Origin: Streptomyces sp. Y2F8-2
Lineage (GTDB): Bacteria; Actinomycetota; Actinomycetes; Streptomycetales; Streptomycetaceae
Reading direction: 5' to 3'
DNA length: 64,000 bases
Assembly (NCBI RefSeq): GCF_014905555.1
Contig: NZ_BNGS01000005.1
Span: 1 to 64,000, forward strand
Made by a program: the position numbers and the translations under genes. The notes beneath the pieces were generated by a model that worked only from the letters and a program-made list of their open reading frames with translations, did not search any database and was not told the DNA's origin. Positions 1 through 8,616 of this stretch are shown in pieces. Position 1 is the stretch's first letter, and every line of letters starts with the position of its first letter.

Positions 1-117
1 TCCTGGCTCGCCGGATGCCGACGCCTGCACCGTCGCTACGAGCGCAAGGCCGAACACTTCCTGGCCTTCGTCGGCATCGCCGCAGCCCTCATCAGCTACC
101 GCCGACTCACCAACTGA
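1..117 (+). CDS. IS5-family transposase, C-terminal end (gene starts outside the window)
   Basis: Reading frame 1 is open from the first base and ends in TGA at 115-117, giving 38 residues that finish RRYERKAEHFLAFVGIAAA then LISYRRLTN. This Arg/Tyr-rich tail with a hydrophobic helix is typical of the C-terminus of IS5-type (DDE) transposases in Streptomyces. The rest of the gene lies to the left, so whether the element is intact cannot be judged. The next gene begins only 21 bases after the stop, so any right-end inverted repeat of the element would have to lie in 118-138; I could not identify it without the left end. Family call from sequence flavour. Confidence 0.6.
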   Translation, partial: SWLAGCRRLHRRYERKAEHFLAFVGIAAALISYRRLTN

Positions 118-138
118 AACGACGTCTAAGGAAACACC

Positions 139-702
139 ATGATCAGGATAGGCATCATTCTCGGCAGCACCCGTCCCAACCGCAACGGCGAGCAGGTCGC
201 CAAGTGGGTCCACGACGCCGCCATCCAGCGCGGCGACGCCGAGTTCGAGCTCGTCGACCTGCGGGACTACCCGCTGCCGCACCTGGATGAGCCGCTGCCC
301 CCGGCCATGGGCCAGTACCAGAACGAGCACACGAAGGAGTGGGCGGAGAAGATCGCCTCCTTCGACGGGTTCATCATGGTGACGCCCGAGTACAACCACT
401 CCACCTCGGGCGTGCTGAAGAACGCCATCGACTACCTCTCCGCCGAGTGGGCCAACAAGGCGGTCGGCTTCGTCTCGTACGGCGGGGTCGGCGGTGCCCG
501 GGCCGTGGAGCACCTGCGGCTGGTCGTCGGCGAGCTGCAGATGGCCGACGTGCGTCAGCAGGTGGCCCTGTCGCTGATGACGGAGTTCGAGAACTTCAGT
601 GTCCTCAAGCCGGGCGAGTACAACGTTCAGGCGCTCGGCGTCCTGTTCGACCAGGTCATCGCCTGGAGCACCGCTCTCGCACCGCTGCGCGACGCCGCCT
701 GA
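139..702 (+). CDS. NADPH-dependent FMN reductase (flavodoxin-like)
   Basis: A 187-residue protein, normal length for the NADPH-dependent FMN reductase family, cytoplasmic enzymes that use NAD(P)H to reduce FMN or quinones. The phosphate-binding loop GSTRPNR follows the first strand (residues 9-15), and the TPEYNHSTSG segment (82-91), which contacts the isoalloxazine ring, is intact. A conserved YGGVGGARAVEHLR stretch follows. The ATG has an upstream AAGGAAA ribosome site about 5 bases away. It stands alone between a transposase remnant and a regulator on the opposite strand, so context gives no specific substrate. Family is firm; physiological role unknown. Confidence 0.88.
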   Translation: MIRIGIILGSTRPNRNGEQVAKWVHDAAIQRGDAEFELVDLRDYPLPHLDEPLPPAMGQYQNEHTKEWAEKIASFDGFIMVTPEYNHSTSGVLKNAIDYLSAEWANKAVGFVSYGGVGGARAVEHLRLVVGELQMADVRQQVALSLMTEFENFSVLKPGEYNVQALGVLFDQVIAWSTALAPLRDAA

Positions 703-753
703 CCCACCAGGCACGCCCAGGCCGGATGTCGGGCCCGACCGCAGAGGGCCCGG

Positions 754-2397
754 CTACGGGTTGCCCAGCCCCGGCAGGAGGCCGCGCAGGGTCGCTCCGA
801 TGACGGCGATGCCCTCGTCGATCTCGTGGGCCGGGCCCGCCGCGTAGCCGAGGACCAGGCCCGGAGGGCCGGGCGTGATGCGGTGCCAGGACAGTGGGTG
901 CACCTTGACGCCTCCTGCGAGAGCGGCCGCGGCGAGGTCGGTGTCGCGGAAGCCGCTGTCGCGAGCGCCGCTCCGTGGGTCGCTGAAGGTGACCATCAGG
1001 TGCAGGCCGGCTGCCGCCCCGTGGACGCGGGCGCCGGGCAGATGCCTGTCGATCGCTCGCAGCATCACGTCCCGGCGTCTGCGGTGGCGCTGCCGGACAT
1101 GGCGCAGGTGCCGTTCCAGCTCGCCCGAGTCCATCAGGCGAGCGAGGACGAGCTGGGTGAGGACGCCGTTTCCGAGGTCGGCGTACCGCTTGGCCGTCAC
1201 CAGGGCGTCGCGTCGGTCCGGCGGTACGAGGAGCCAGCCCACTCGGAGCGCGGGCGCGAGCAGTTTGGAGACGCTGCCCGCGTAGCAGACGCCGTCCGGC
1301 AGCAGCGAGCGCAGCGCCGACACCGGCGGCCGGTCGTAGCGGTGCTCGGCGTCGTAGTCGTCCTCGATGACCACGCCGCCCTCGGCCGCCCAGCTCAGCA
1401 GCTCGCGACGGCGTTCCCCGTCGAGGACGACTCCGGTGGGGAACTGGTGTGCCGGGGTCAGCAACACCGCCCGGGCACCGCTGGCACGCAGCGCTCCCAC
1501 GTCGAGGCCGCCCGCGTCCACGGGAACGGGCACGATCTCGTGGCCGCCGTACTCCAGTTGCTGGCGCGCTCCGAGCGAACCGGGATCTTCGACGGCTATG
1601 CGGCGGATCCCGTCCGCCCACAGGATCTGCCCGAGCAGGCCGAGAGCCTGCGCCACACCCGCGACGACCACCACCTCCTCCGGGTCGGCCCGAATGCCGC
1701 GGTTGCGGGCCAGCCAGCCGACCACGGCCCGGCGAAGTGCGGGAGCACCCCGGGGGTCTCCGTAGCCGAAGTCGGCCGGGCCGACGCCCGCGAGGACGGC
1801 GCGTTCGGCGCGCAGCCAGCCGGTGCGGGGGAAGGCGGCGAGGTCGGGGACGCCCGGGGAGAGGTCGATGCGGCAGGGCAGGGCGCGCAGGGCGTCGATG
1901 AGGCCGTCGCGGTCGCCCGAGCCGAAGAGCGCGGGTCCGGCCCCCGCCGCAGATCCGGCCCCCGCCCCGGATCCGGCCCCGGTCCCAGGTGGTCCGGCCG
2001 CGTCGCGGTCGCGGTCGCGGGGCGCGGCGGGAGCCGCCACGACCACCGTGCCGAGCCGGCCGCGCCCGGCGATCTGGCCGGACTCGGCGAGGCGCCGATA
2101 GGCCTCGGTGACCACGCCGCGGGTGACACGCAGCTCTTCGGCGAGAACGCGACTGGTGGGCAGTCGTGCGCCGATGGGCAGCCGGCCGTCGGCGATGGCC
2201 GACCGCAGCCGGTCGGCGAGCCAGGCGGTACGCCCGCCGGGCGGCGCCTCGCCGATGTCCAGCTGGAGGAAGTCCGAGCCGACGACCGCGCCGGGGGCCG
2301 CCGTGCCGTCCACCGGCGCGTCCGCTGCCGCCGCCGTCGGGCGTGGGCTTTTGGACCCCCGTGCCGATGGGTTTGTGGACCTGTCCATGGCGTCCAT
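754..2397 (-). CDS. MocR-type regulator: GntR DNA-binding domain fused to aminotransferase-like PLP domain
   Basis: 547 residues. The N-terminus carries a GntR winged helix (about residues 35-105, with GARLPTSRVLAEELRVTRG and EAYRRLAESG). The rest is a class-I aminotransferase fold with IEDDYDAEHRYDR and the pyridoxal-phosphate lysine motif SVSKLLAPALRVG. Such MocR proteins sense PLP or amines and act as regulators rather than enzymes. An alanine/glycine/proline-rich linker joins the two parts. I chose the ATG that gives MDAMDRST; a second ATG nine bases downstream is equally possible. It diverges from an EamA exporter with 21 bases between start codons, so it probably controls that transporter and itself. 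Confidence 0.9.
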   Translation of the reverse strand: MDAMDRSTNPSARGSKSPRPTAAAADAPVDGTAAPGAVVGSDFLQLDIGEAPPGGRTAWLADRLRSAIADGRLPIGARLPTSRVLAEELRVTRGVVTEAYRRLAESGQIAGRGRLGTVVVAAPAAPRDRDRDAAGPPGTGAGSGAGAGSAAGAGPALFGSGDRDGLIDALRALPCRIDLSPGVPDLAAFPRTGWLRAERAVLAGVGPADFGYGDPRGAPALRRAVVGWLARNRGIRADPEEVVVVAGVAQALGLLGQILWADGIRRIAVEDPGSLGARQQLEYGGHEIVPVPVDAGGLDVGALRASGARAVLLTPAHQFPTGVVLDGERRRELLSWAAEGGVVIEDDYDAEHRYDRPPVSALRSLLPDGVCYAGSVSKLLAPALRVGWLLVPPDRRDALVTAKRYADLGNGVLTQLVLARLMDSGELERHLRHVRQRHRRRRDVMLRAIDRHLPGARVHGAAAGLHLMVTFSDPRSGARDSGFRDTDLAAAALAGGVKVHPLSWHRITPGPPGLVLGYAAGPAHEIDEGIAVIGATLRGLLPGLGNP

Positions 2398-2418
2398 TGT
2401 CACGGCAGCGTGAGCGGT

Positions 2419-3366
2419 ATGGACACACCTTCCGCTTCGTTCACCAAACTCGTGCCCGGCATGGTCGGGATGACGCTGGTCGGCAGCAGCGTCACCGTCT
2501 CGCGCACGCTCGTCGACGCCCCGCTGTTCACCACTCAGGCGGTCCGGTACGCGGCCGCCACCGTGATCCTTCTGCTCATGGCCCGGCTCACCGGTGCTCG
2601 ACTGCTGTGGCCCCGTGGACGGGAGTGGCTGTGGCTGGTGGGGATCGCGGTCACCGGTCTGGTGCTGTTCAACGTGGCCGTGGTCCGGGGCGTCGGCCAT
2701 GCGGAGCCCGCGGTGGTCGCCGTAGCGGTCGCGTGCGTACCGGTGGTGCTCGGCGTGGTGGGCCCGGCGCTGGAGCGGCGCAGGCCGAGCCGGCAGGTCC
2801 TGTTGGCGGCGCCGGTCGTCATGGCGGGCGCTGTGCTGGTGGAGGGGACGGGTCGCACGGATGCCGTGGGGGTGGGCTGGGCGATGGTGGCCCTGGTGTG
2901 CGAGGCCGGGTTCACACTCCTCGCGGTGCCGGTGCTGCGGCGGCACTCGCCGTGGGGGGTGTCCGTGCACGCGATGTGGCTGGCCGGTGTGCTGCTGGCC
3001 GTTCTGGGCGTGACCTCGGAAGGTCCGTCGGCGGTCCGGGAGTTGTCCGGCTCGCAGTGGGCTGCCGTCGGTTATCTGGCGCTGATGGTGACGGCGGTCG
3101 CCTTCGTGGTGTGGTACTCGACGGTCCGCGCCGTCGGGGCCGGACGTGCCGGGCTGCTCACCGGCATCGCACCGCTCTCCACGGCGGTCGTCGGCGCCGT
3201 CTCGGGCAGCGGCGCGCCGGGACCGTCCGTATGGCTGGGCATCGCCGTGCTGATACTCGGCCTGGTCGGTGGCCTGCGCCCACACGGCGGTACCGCCCGG
3301 GGCGCCACAGCCAGGGATCAGTCGGCCACGGCGGACTCCGCACCCGCCTCGGCGCGCTCCACGTAG
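2419..3366 (+). CDS. EamA/DMT-family transporter (drug/metabolite exporter)
   Basis: 315 residues with about ten hydrophobic segments in two EamA repeats. The family exports small metabolites such as amino acids across the cytoplasmic membrane. The start is the ATG giving MDTPSASFTK; the open frame extends far upstream only because the opposite strand codes for the MocR gene. No convincing ribosome site precedes the ATG, and the gap to the divergent MocR start is 21 bases, which suggests leaderless or overlapping transcripts. The C-terminus is a short hydrophilic tail. Pairing with a divergent MocR regulator is common for this family and hints at an amine or amino-acid substrate (inference). 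Confidence 0.85.
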   Translation: MDTPSASFTKLVPGMVGMTLVGSSVTVSRTLVDAPLFTTQAVRYAAATVILLLMARLTGARLLWPRGREWLWLVGIAVTGLVLFNVAVVRGVGHAEPAVVAVAVACVPVVLGVVGPALERRRPSRQVLLAAPVVMAGAVLVEGTGRTDAVGVGWAMVALVCEAGFTLLAVPVLRRHSPWGVSVHAMWLAGVLLAVLGVTSEGPSAVRELSGSQWAAVGYLALMVTAVAFVVWYSTVRAVGAGRAGLLTGIAPLSTAVVGAVSGSGAPGPSVWLGIAVLILGLVGGLRPHGGTARGATARDQSATADSAPASARST

Positions 3367-3495
3367 CGGACGCCCGCAGGGGCAGAGTTCCGGCAAGCCC
3401 TGCAACGGCGTAGGCGGTGCAGCGTCTGAGCCGAATGCGCTCATCTCCCGCTCAAGGAGGAACACCGTTCAGTGCGCGGGCATACGCGGGGCCGC

Positions 3496-3840
3496 TCAGT
3501 CCCTCGGGTCGACGCGGAGAACGAGGTCGAGCAGCCCGGGGAAGCGCGCGTCGAACTCCTCGCGGCGCAGGCGATTGACCCGCCGGGGCCCCTCGTCGCG
3601 CTGTTCCACCAGGCCGGCGCCGCGCAGGACCGAGAAGTGGTGGCTGAGCGCGGCTTTACCGACCGGCACGTCGAAACTGCCGCAGCTGCGTGTCCAGTCG
3701 GCGGAGCCCGCCAGCTCGCGGATCAGCTGGATGCGCACCGGGTCGGCGACCGCGGACAGCGCGGTCAGGACGGACACGTCCTCGGGATCCGTGTGCACCG
3801 GCGCCGCACGGTGACTACCGCCCGCAGCCTGGTTCGACAT
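3496..3840 (-). CDS. ArsR/HTH-20-type winged-helix regulator
   Basis: 114 residues. The whole protein is a winged helix: LSAVADPVRIQLIRELAGS (helices 1-2), GKAALSHHFSVLRGAGLVE (recognition helix) and a wing containing GPRRVNRLRREEFDARFPG. There is no obvious cysteine metal site: the single SCGSF cysteine stands alone, so a redox or organic ligand is more likely than a metal. The ATG is preceded by GAGGAGAGG. It diverges from a quinone-oxidoreductase-like gene with 124 bases between them containing repeated AGTGTTCG half-sites, so it probably represses that gene and itself (inference). Confidence 0.85.
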   Translation of the reverse strand: MSNQAAGGSHRAAPVHTDPEDVSVLTALSAVADPVRIQLIRELAGSADWTRSCGSFDVPVGKAALSHHFSVLRGAGLVEQRDEGPRRVNRLRREEFDARFPGLLDLVLRVDPRD

Positions 3841-3890
3841 GCCCCTCTCCTCACTTCTGCGCCCTGCGGAGCGCGCTCCGCCGCTTGCTG

Positions 3891-3941
3891 AGTGTTCGAT
3901 GAATATCTTACAGTGCGAGTGTTCGCTTTCCATTGAACACT
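3891..3941. promoter_or_regulatory. Operator-like repeats between the ArsR gene and the oxidoreductase gene
   Basis: Three copies of an AGTGTTCG-like element are visible. agtgttcgatg at 3891-3901 and cattgaacact at 3931-3941 form an inverted pair matching at 10 of 11 positions. A direct copy agtgttcg lies at 3918-3925. The stretch is noticeably AT-richer than the surroundings, as expected of a promoter. Likely the binding site of the divergent ArsR-type regulator. Confidence 0.55.
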
Positions 3942-3964
3942 TTGCAGAAGGGTGCGTTCCGGTC

Positions 3965-4942
3965 ATGCGCGCAGTGGAGTTCCAGGAGTACGGCGGCCCC
4001 GAGGTGCTGGAGGTCGTGCAGGCGCGCATCCCCGAGCCGGGGCCGGGCCAGGTGACCATCGACACCACCTATGTCGGTGTGAACTTCGCGGACCTCAAGG
4101 CACGCGCCGAGGGCTACCGGGTGCAGTCGCTGCCCTTCCGCCCCGGCCTGGAGGTCTCCGGACGGATCCGGGCCGTCGGCAACGGCGTCGAGGGACTGCG
4201 TCCGGGACAGGAGGTCGTCGCACTCGTCGACGGCGGCGCTTACGCCGAGGTCGTGGTCGCCGAGAGTGCCACGGTCTTCCCGCTTCCGGAGGGCCTGGAC
4301 ATGAGGACCGCGGCCGCCCTGCCCACCGTGCTGCCGACGGCGCATGCTCTGCTCCACGAGGTGGGGCGACTGCGCGCCGGGGAGAGCGTGCTGGTGCACG
4401 GCGCGGCAGGCGGCATCGGCACGGTGGCCGGACAGCTGGCACGGGCGGCCGGCGCCGGCGCGGTCTACGGCGTGGTCTCCTCCCCGGACAAGGCCGAGCA
4501 CGCCGTCAAGCACGGCTACGACGAGGTGTTCACCACTGGCACCTTCGCCGACGACGTCCGCCGCGCCACCGGCGGCAGGGGCGTCGACCTGGTACTCGAT
4601 CCGGTGGGCGGTGACACGCTGCGCCGTGGTCTCGACGTGCTGGCCGTCTTCGGACGCCTGGTGTCCTTCGGCAACGCGAGCGGGGCGGAGCCGTGGCACG
4701 TCGGCCAGCCCGAGCTGTACGCGCAGGGCCGCTCCGTCGCAGGCTTCTCCATCCTGGCGCTCGCGCAGTCGGCGCCCGACGCATTGCGCTCGCTGGCCGG
4801 GCGCGCCTTCCGCAAGGTCACCGACGGGACCGTGCACCTGCCCGTCACCGCGGAGTTCGCGCTGTCGGACGCGGCCGAGGCCCATCGGCTGATGGGCGGG
4901 CGCACCTCGACGGGCAAGCTGCTGCTGCGGACGGCCGACTGA
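3965..4942 (+). CDS. Zinc-independent MDR oxidoreductase, NADPH:quinone reductase-like
   Basis: 325 residues, a typical length for the quinone-oxidoreductase branch of the medium-chain dehydrogenases. An N-terminal GroES-like domain starts MRAVEFQEYGGPEVLEV; the Rossmann domain has VLVHGAAGGIG (about residues 142-152), which binds NADPH. The GHE zinc ligands of alcohol dehydrogenases are absent, so it should act on quinones or enones. A C-terminal TSTGKLLL segment is typical. The AGAAGGG ribosome site sits about 12 bases before the ATG. The divergent ArsR regulator and the operator repeats suggest induction by an electrophile or quinone (inference). Confidence 0.88.
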   Translation: MRAVEFQEYGGPEVLEVVQARIPEPGPGQVTIDTTYVGVNFADLKARAEGYRVQSLPFRPGLEVSGRIRAVGNGVEGLRPGQEVVALVDGGAYAEVVVAESATVFPLPEGLDMRTAAALPTVLPTAHALLHEVGRLRAGESVLVHGAAGGIGTVAGQLARAAGAGAVYGVVSSPDKAEHAVKHGYDEVFTTGTFADDVRRATGGRGVDLVLDPVGGDTLRRGLDVLAVFGRLVSFGNASGAEPWHVGQPELYAQGRSVAGFSILALAQSAPDALRSLAGRAFRKVTDGTVHLPVTAEFALSDAAEAHRLMGGRTSTGKLLLRTAD

Positions 4943-4944
4943 GC

Positions 4945-4967
4945 ACGCCCCGACGGAGACCGGGGGC
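4945..4967. terminator. Small hairpin between convergent genes
   Basis: CGCCCC at 4945-4950 pairs with GGGGCG at 4962-4967 around an 11-base loop, directly after the oxidoreductase stop and just before the stop of the convergent glycosidase. There is no T-tract, as is usual in Streptomyces. A weak stem. Confidence 0.35.
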
Positions 4968-4973
4968 GGTCGG

Positions 4974-6710
4974 TCAGTCGCCGCCTCGGCGGGTGTGCGC
5001 TTCGGCGAGGAGGAGGTAGCTGCTGGCCGTCCAGGTGTAGGCACGGTCGCGCAGACCGGTCCCGGTGAGGGCGTCGAAGTTCTCGGCGAAGCCGTGGGTC
5101 TCGCACAGGACGCGGAAGCGGGCGCTGATGTCGTCCGCCAGTCGGAGGTGGCCGGCCCTGCGCAGGCCGTCCTCGATGAGGACGGTGGCCGGGGCCCAGA
5201 TGGGGCCGCGCCAGTAGCCGTCGGCGAGGTAGTGCGGTGAGGTGGTGAGTTCGGTGGCCAGGCCGTACGGCGTCAGGTGGGTCTTGATCCGGTCCGCCAG
5301 TGCGCTGCCGACGTGTCCGGGCAGGTGCTCGCCCAGCACGATGGGCATCAGGTCGAGGAGGCTGGTGCTGCTCCAGGTGTCCCCGCTGTCGACGCCGCGG
5401 GCGACGAACCTGTCTTGCGTCCAGAGCTGGTCGAGCAGCGCCGACTGGGCGGCATCCGCTGCCCGCGTCCACCGGAGCGTCTCATCAGTCCTCCCCAACT
5501 CGGCCGCCAGACCGGCGAGTTCCCGCATCTGGAGGATGAGGAAGGCGGCCAGATCCGCGGTCACGACCACCCGCTCGGGATCGAAGGTGGTGGCGTTGTC
5601 CCAGCCGCTGTCGTTTCCGTGCTGGTAGTGGGCCAGTTCGCTGCCGGGGGCTCGCCGTGCGGTGAGCCAGAAGTCCGTCCACCGTTCCAGCCGGTCATAG
5701 GTCTGGGCGAGTTCGGTGTGGCTGGGAGGTGTCGGCAGACGGCGGCGCAGGTGACCGTGGGCCCATCCGTGGATGGGCGGTTTGACGAAGTTGTACAGGA
5801 CCTCGGAGTGGGTGACCGAGTCGGGCAGGGCGCCGCCGGGTTCCTGGTGGTCGAAGGGCAGGGCGAACTGGTCCAGGGCGAGTTCGGGGCATCCGGGGGC
5901 CAGGGCGAGCGCGTTGAAGCAGTGGTCCCAGCTCCACACCTTGTCCATCCAGTGCTTGGACATGAGCACGGCAGGCCGGGTGACCAGGCCCGTCGGGCGT
6001 ACCGTGGCCGACCAGAGGACGTAGGCGGCGAGTTCGGCGGCCGGGGTGGCGGATGAGCGCCAGGGCGCCACCGCCTCGGCGAAGTTCGCGAACGAGCTCC
6101 GCGCGGACGCCGCGATCTCGCCGAAGGTCGCCGAGGACGCGTACGGCGGGCGGGACGCGTCGAGTTCCTCGATCGCGATCTCCCAGGTGCCGTTCACTCC
6201 GCCGGTCGTGACGAGGCCGCGGTCGCTGCTGCCGAGCGCCTGGCCTCCGGCCGTACGGGCCGCGGTGCCGGAGAGCACGGTGACGCGGTAGCGGCGTCCG
6301 GTCTCGTACGACGTGAACACGTGCGCGTCCGCCGCCGGGTCGCGGAAGAAGTACGTGCCGCTGAACGGGGTCAAGGTCTCGGCGGCTGCGGACACCTCGA
6401 TGTCCAGACCGGTCCCCCACAGGCGTACGGTGTCCGGCGACTCGAAGGCGAGGTCGACGCGCCCGCCCTCTCCGATCCAGCTGAGCAGGCTTGGTGTCGC
6501 CTCGACGCGGGTCTCGGCACGGTCGCCGGTCCCCGTGTGCAGGGGGACCAGGCGCAGGACGGCGTGCATGCCGTTCTGGTGGGAGACGAGGTGGAGGTCC
6601 TCGGCGTACGTCTTCTCCGCCACCACGGGCGAGATGTCGAACCAGGATCCGTGTGTGCTGAACGGGATGTCGTGGACGGAGAAGGCCGGACCGGGGCGGG
6701 CGGCGGTCAT
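4974..6710 (-). CDS. Intracellular GH63/MGH1-like glycoside hydrolase
   Basis: 578 residues without a signal peptide. The second half has the (alpha/alpha)6-barrel motifs of the mannosylglycerate-hydrolase-like (GH63) group: MSKHWMDKVWSWDHCFNALA, GNDSGWDNATTF and GYWRGPIWAPATVLIEDGLR. The N-terminal 200 residues form a beta-rich domain. The family hydrolyses alpha-glycosidic bonds by inversion on small sugars or glycosides. It is the last gene of a minus-strand set with two sugar permeases, a binding protein and a LacI regulator, so it probably degrades the imported oligosaccharide in the cytoplasm. The ATG start gives MTAARPGPAF; the frame is open upstream without coding character. The exact substrate cannot be read from sequence. 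Confidence 0.85.
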   Translation of the reverse strand: MTAARPGPAFSVHDIPFSTHGSWFDISPVVAEKTYAEDLHLVSHQNGMHAVLRLVPLHTGTGDRAETRVEATPSLLSWIGEGGRVDLAFESPDTVRLWGTGLDIEVSAAAETLTPFSGTYFFRDPAADAHVFTSYETGRRYRVTVLSGTAARTAGGQALGSSDRGLVTTGGVNGTWEIAIEELDASRPPYASSATFGEIAASARSSFANFAEAVAPWRSSATPAAELAAYVLWSATVRPTGLVTRPAVLMSKHWMDKVWSWDHCFNALALAPGCPELALDQFALPFDHQEPGGALPDSVTHSEVLYNFVKPPIHGWAHGHLRRRLPTPPSHTELAQTYDRLERWTDFWLTARRAPGSELAHYQHGNDSGWDNATTFDPERVVVTADLAAFLILQMRELAGLAAELGRTDETLRWTRAADAAQSALLDQLWTQDRFVARGVDSGDTWSSTSLLDLMPIVLGEHLPGHVGSALADRIKTHLTPYGLATELTTSPHYLADGYWRGPIWAPATVLIEDGLRRAGHLRLADDISARFRVLCETHGFAENFDALTGTGLRDRAYTWTASSYLLLAEAHTRRGGD

Positions 6711-6790
6711 AGGGTGAGACTCGTTTCTCGAGCAGGGGAGATCGGCGGTCCGACGGGCGGACGCTGGAGCCGTGACGAGGTGTGAGGCGG

Positions 6791-7615
6791 TCAGTCCTTG
6801 ACGGCTCCGGCGGTCACACCGGCGGCGACATAGCGCTGGGCGAGGACGAGGATGACCGCGGCCGGCAGCGAGGCCACGACGGCGGTGGCCATGATGGCGT
6901 TCCACTCCTGGTTGTTGTTGCCGATGTAGTGGTAGATGCCGAGGGTGATCGGCTCGTGGGCGCCGCCGCCCGCCAGCGTGCTGGCGAAGACGAAGTCCGA
7001 CCAGGACCACAGGAAGCCGAACAGCGACACCGTGACGACGGCGTTGCGGCTCATCGGCAGGACGATCGACCAGAAGGTGCGCAACGGCCCGGCACCGTCG
7101 GTCTTCGCGGCCTGGAGCAGTTCGCCGGGGATGCCGGACATGAACGCGGTGAAGATGAGGACCGCGAAGGGGACGGCCAGGGTGGAGTCGGCGACGATCA
7201 GGCCGGGGACCGTCTGGAGCAGGCCGAGCTGGAGGTAGATGGCGTAGAAGCCCATTGCCATGATGATGCCGGGGATCATCTGCGCGGCCAGCAGGACGAA
7301 GCTCAGGATGCCGCCGCCGCGCGGGCGCAGCTTGGCGAGGGCGTAGCCGGCCGGTGCGGAGAGGACGACGGTCAGGACGACGGTGCCCAGGCCGATGACG
7401 AGGCTGGTGCCGAGGTAGGGCAACTGCTCGTCGAGGACGGTGCGGTAGCCGGCCAGCGTGCCGTGGACGGGAAGCAGGTCCGGTGGGCTCTTGCGCATGT
7501 CCTGGTCGCGGGTCAGGGAGACGTTGATCATCCAGTAGACCGGGAAGAGCATGATCGCGGTCAGCAGCAGACCGACGGCCGTCTTGATCCACGTACGGCT
7601 GGTGCTTCGGTTCAT
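6791..7615 (-). CDS. Carbohydrate ABC transporter permease (MalG type)
   Basis: 274 residues with six predicted membrane helices and the EAA-loop region QAAKTDGAGPLRTFWSIVLP that contacts the ATPase. This is the second permease of a CUT1 sugar importer in the cytoplasmic membrane. Its start overlaps the stop of the upstream permease by four bases (ATGA), indicating translational coupling. No ATPase gene is nearby, so it presumably uses a shared ATPase such as MsiK, as known for Streptomyces CUT1 systems. An 80-base gap separates it from the downstream glycosidase. Confidence 0.92.
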   Translation of the reverse strand: MNRSTSRTWIKTAVGLLLTAIMLFPVYWMINVSLTRDQDMRKSPPDLLPVHGTLAGYRTVLDEQLPYLGTSLVIGLGTVVLTVVLSAPAGYALAKLRPRGGGILSFVLLAAQMIPGIIMAMGFYAIYLQLGLLQTVPGLIVADSTLAVPFAVLIFTAFMSGIPGELLQAAKTDGAGPLRTFWSIVLPMSRNAVVTVSLFGFLWSWSDFVFASTLAGGGAHEPITLGIYHYIGNNNQEWNAIMATAVVASLPAAVILVLAQRYVAAGVTAGAVKD

Positions 7616-8595
7616 GACAGCGCCTGCTTTCGCTGGGCCCGGACGTAGACCAGCCCGAACACCAGGGCGGCGACCACAAGGAGGTTTCCGACGGCCGCGC
7701 CCGGGCCGAAGGCGGGCAGGAGATTGCCGAAGCCGAGCCGGTAGGACCACGTGGCGAAGGTGGTGGACGAGTCCGCCGGGCCGCCCTTGGTCATGATCCA
7801 GATGATGTCGAAGACCTTGAGCGTGTAGACCAGGCCCAGGAGCAGCGTGATCGCCGAGACCGGACGGAGCAGCGGGAAGGTGATGCTCCAGAACCGGCGC
7901 CAGGCACCCGCCCCGTCGAGGGCGGCGGCCTCGTACAGGCCGGCCGGGATCGACTGCAGCCCGCTGTGGAGGATCACCAGGTTGAAGGGGACGCCGATCC
8001 AGATGTTGGCGATGATCACCGAAGTCAGCGACCACGACGGCGAGGTCAGCCAGCTCACCGGTCCGATGCCCATGACATGCAGGGCGGCGTTGACGATCCC
8101 GGAGTCGCTGTTGAGCATCCACGACCAGGTGGACGCCGACACGATCAGCGGCAGCAGCCAGGGCACCAGGAACAGGGCACGCAGGGTCGCCGACAGCCGG
8201 AAGTGCTGGTTGAAGAAGACCGCGAGGGCCAGACCGATGGCGTACTGGAAGGCCAGGCACACGGCGGTGAACACCATGGTGTGCAGCAGGGCCGGGGCGA
8301 AGGTCGGGTCGTCGAAGACGGTCCGGTAGTTCTTCAGGCCCGTGAAGGGCGCGTTGCCCTGTACGAAGGAGCGGACCGTGTAGTTGCGGAGGCTGAGATC
8401 GATGTTGCGGTAGAGCGGATAGGCGTAGAAGAGAGCGAGATAGAGGGTCACCGGGGTGAGGAAGCCCCAGGCGGCCCATTGCGTCGAGGTGGGCCGACGC
8501 CGTGTCCTGGTGCGGGCCGGGGCCGGGGCGGCGGTGACCGCCCCGTTCCGGGCGCGCTCGGACCGGTGGTCCGGCAGCTGTGTCGTGTGGTTCAT
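7612..8595 (-). CDS. Carbohydrate ABC transporter permease (MalF type)
   Basis: 327 residues. After a basic, disordered N-terminus of about 40 residues come six membrane helices and the EAA loop EAAALDGAGAWRRFWSITFP. It pairs with the next permease to form the membrane channel of a CUT1 sugar importer. It lies 21 bases after the binding-protein gene and overlaps the next gene by four bases, so the three form one operon. Sugar specificity is not visible, but the LacI regulator and flanking glycosidases imply an oligosaccharide. Confidence 0.92.
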   Translation of the reverse strand: MNHTTQLPDHRSERARNGAVTAAPAPARTRTRRRPTSTQWAAWGFLTPVTLYLALFYAYPLYRNIDLSLRNYTVRSFVQGNAPFTGLKNYRTVFDDPTFAPALLHTMVFTAVCLAFQYAIGLALAVFFNQHFRLSATLRALFLVPWLLPLIVSASTWSWMLNSDSGIVNAALHVMGIGPVSWLTSPSWSLTSVIIANIWIGVPFNLVILHSGLQSIPAGLYEAAALDGAGAWRRFWSITFPLLRPVSAITLLLGLVYTLKVFDIIWIMTKGGPADSSTTFATWSYRLGFGNLLPAFGPGAAVGNLLVVAALVFGLVYVRAQRKQALS

Positions 8596-8616
8596 CCGAG
8601 GTCCGGCGGATCGTGG

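Noticed and set aside
826..2418. Extension of the EamA gene far upstream
   Set aside because: The upstream part is the antisense of the MocR gene and has no membrane-protein character; ATG 2419 starts the first EamA helix.
656..2428. 590-residue minus-strand open frame across the MocR gene
   Set aside because: Arg/Pro-rich shadow of the MocR gene in another frame; no family motifs.
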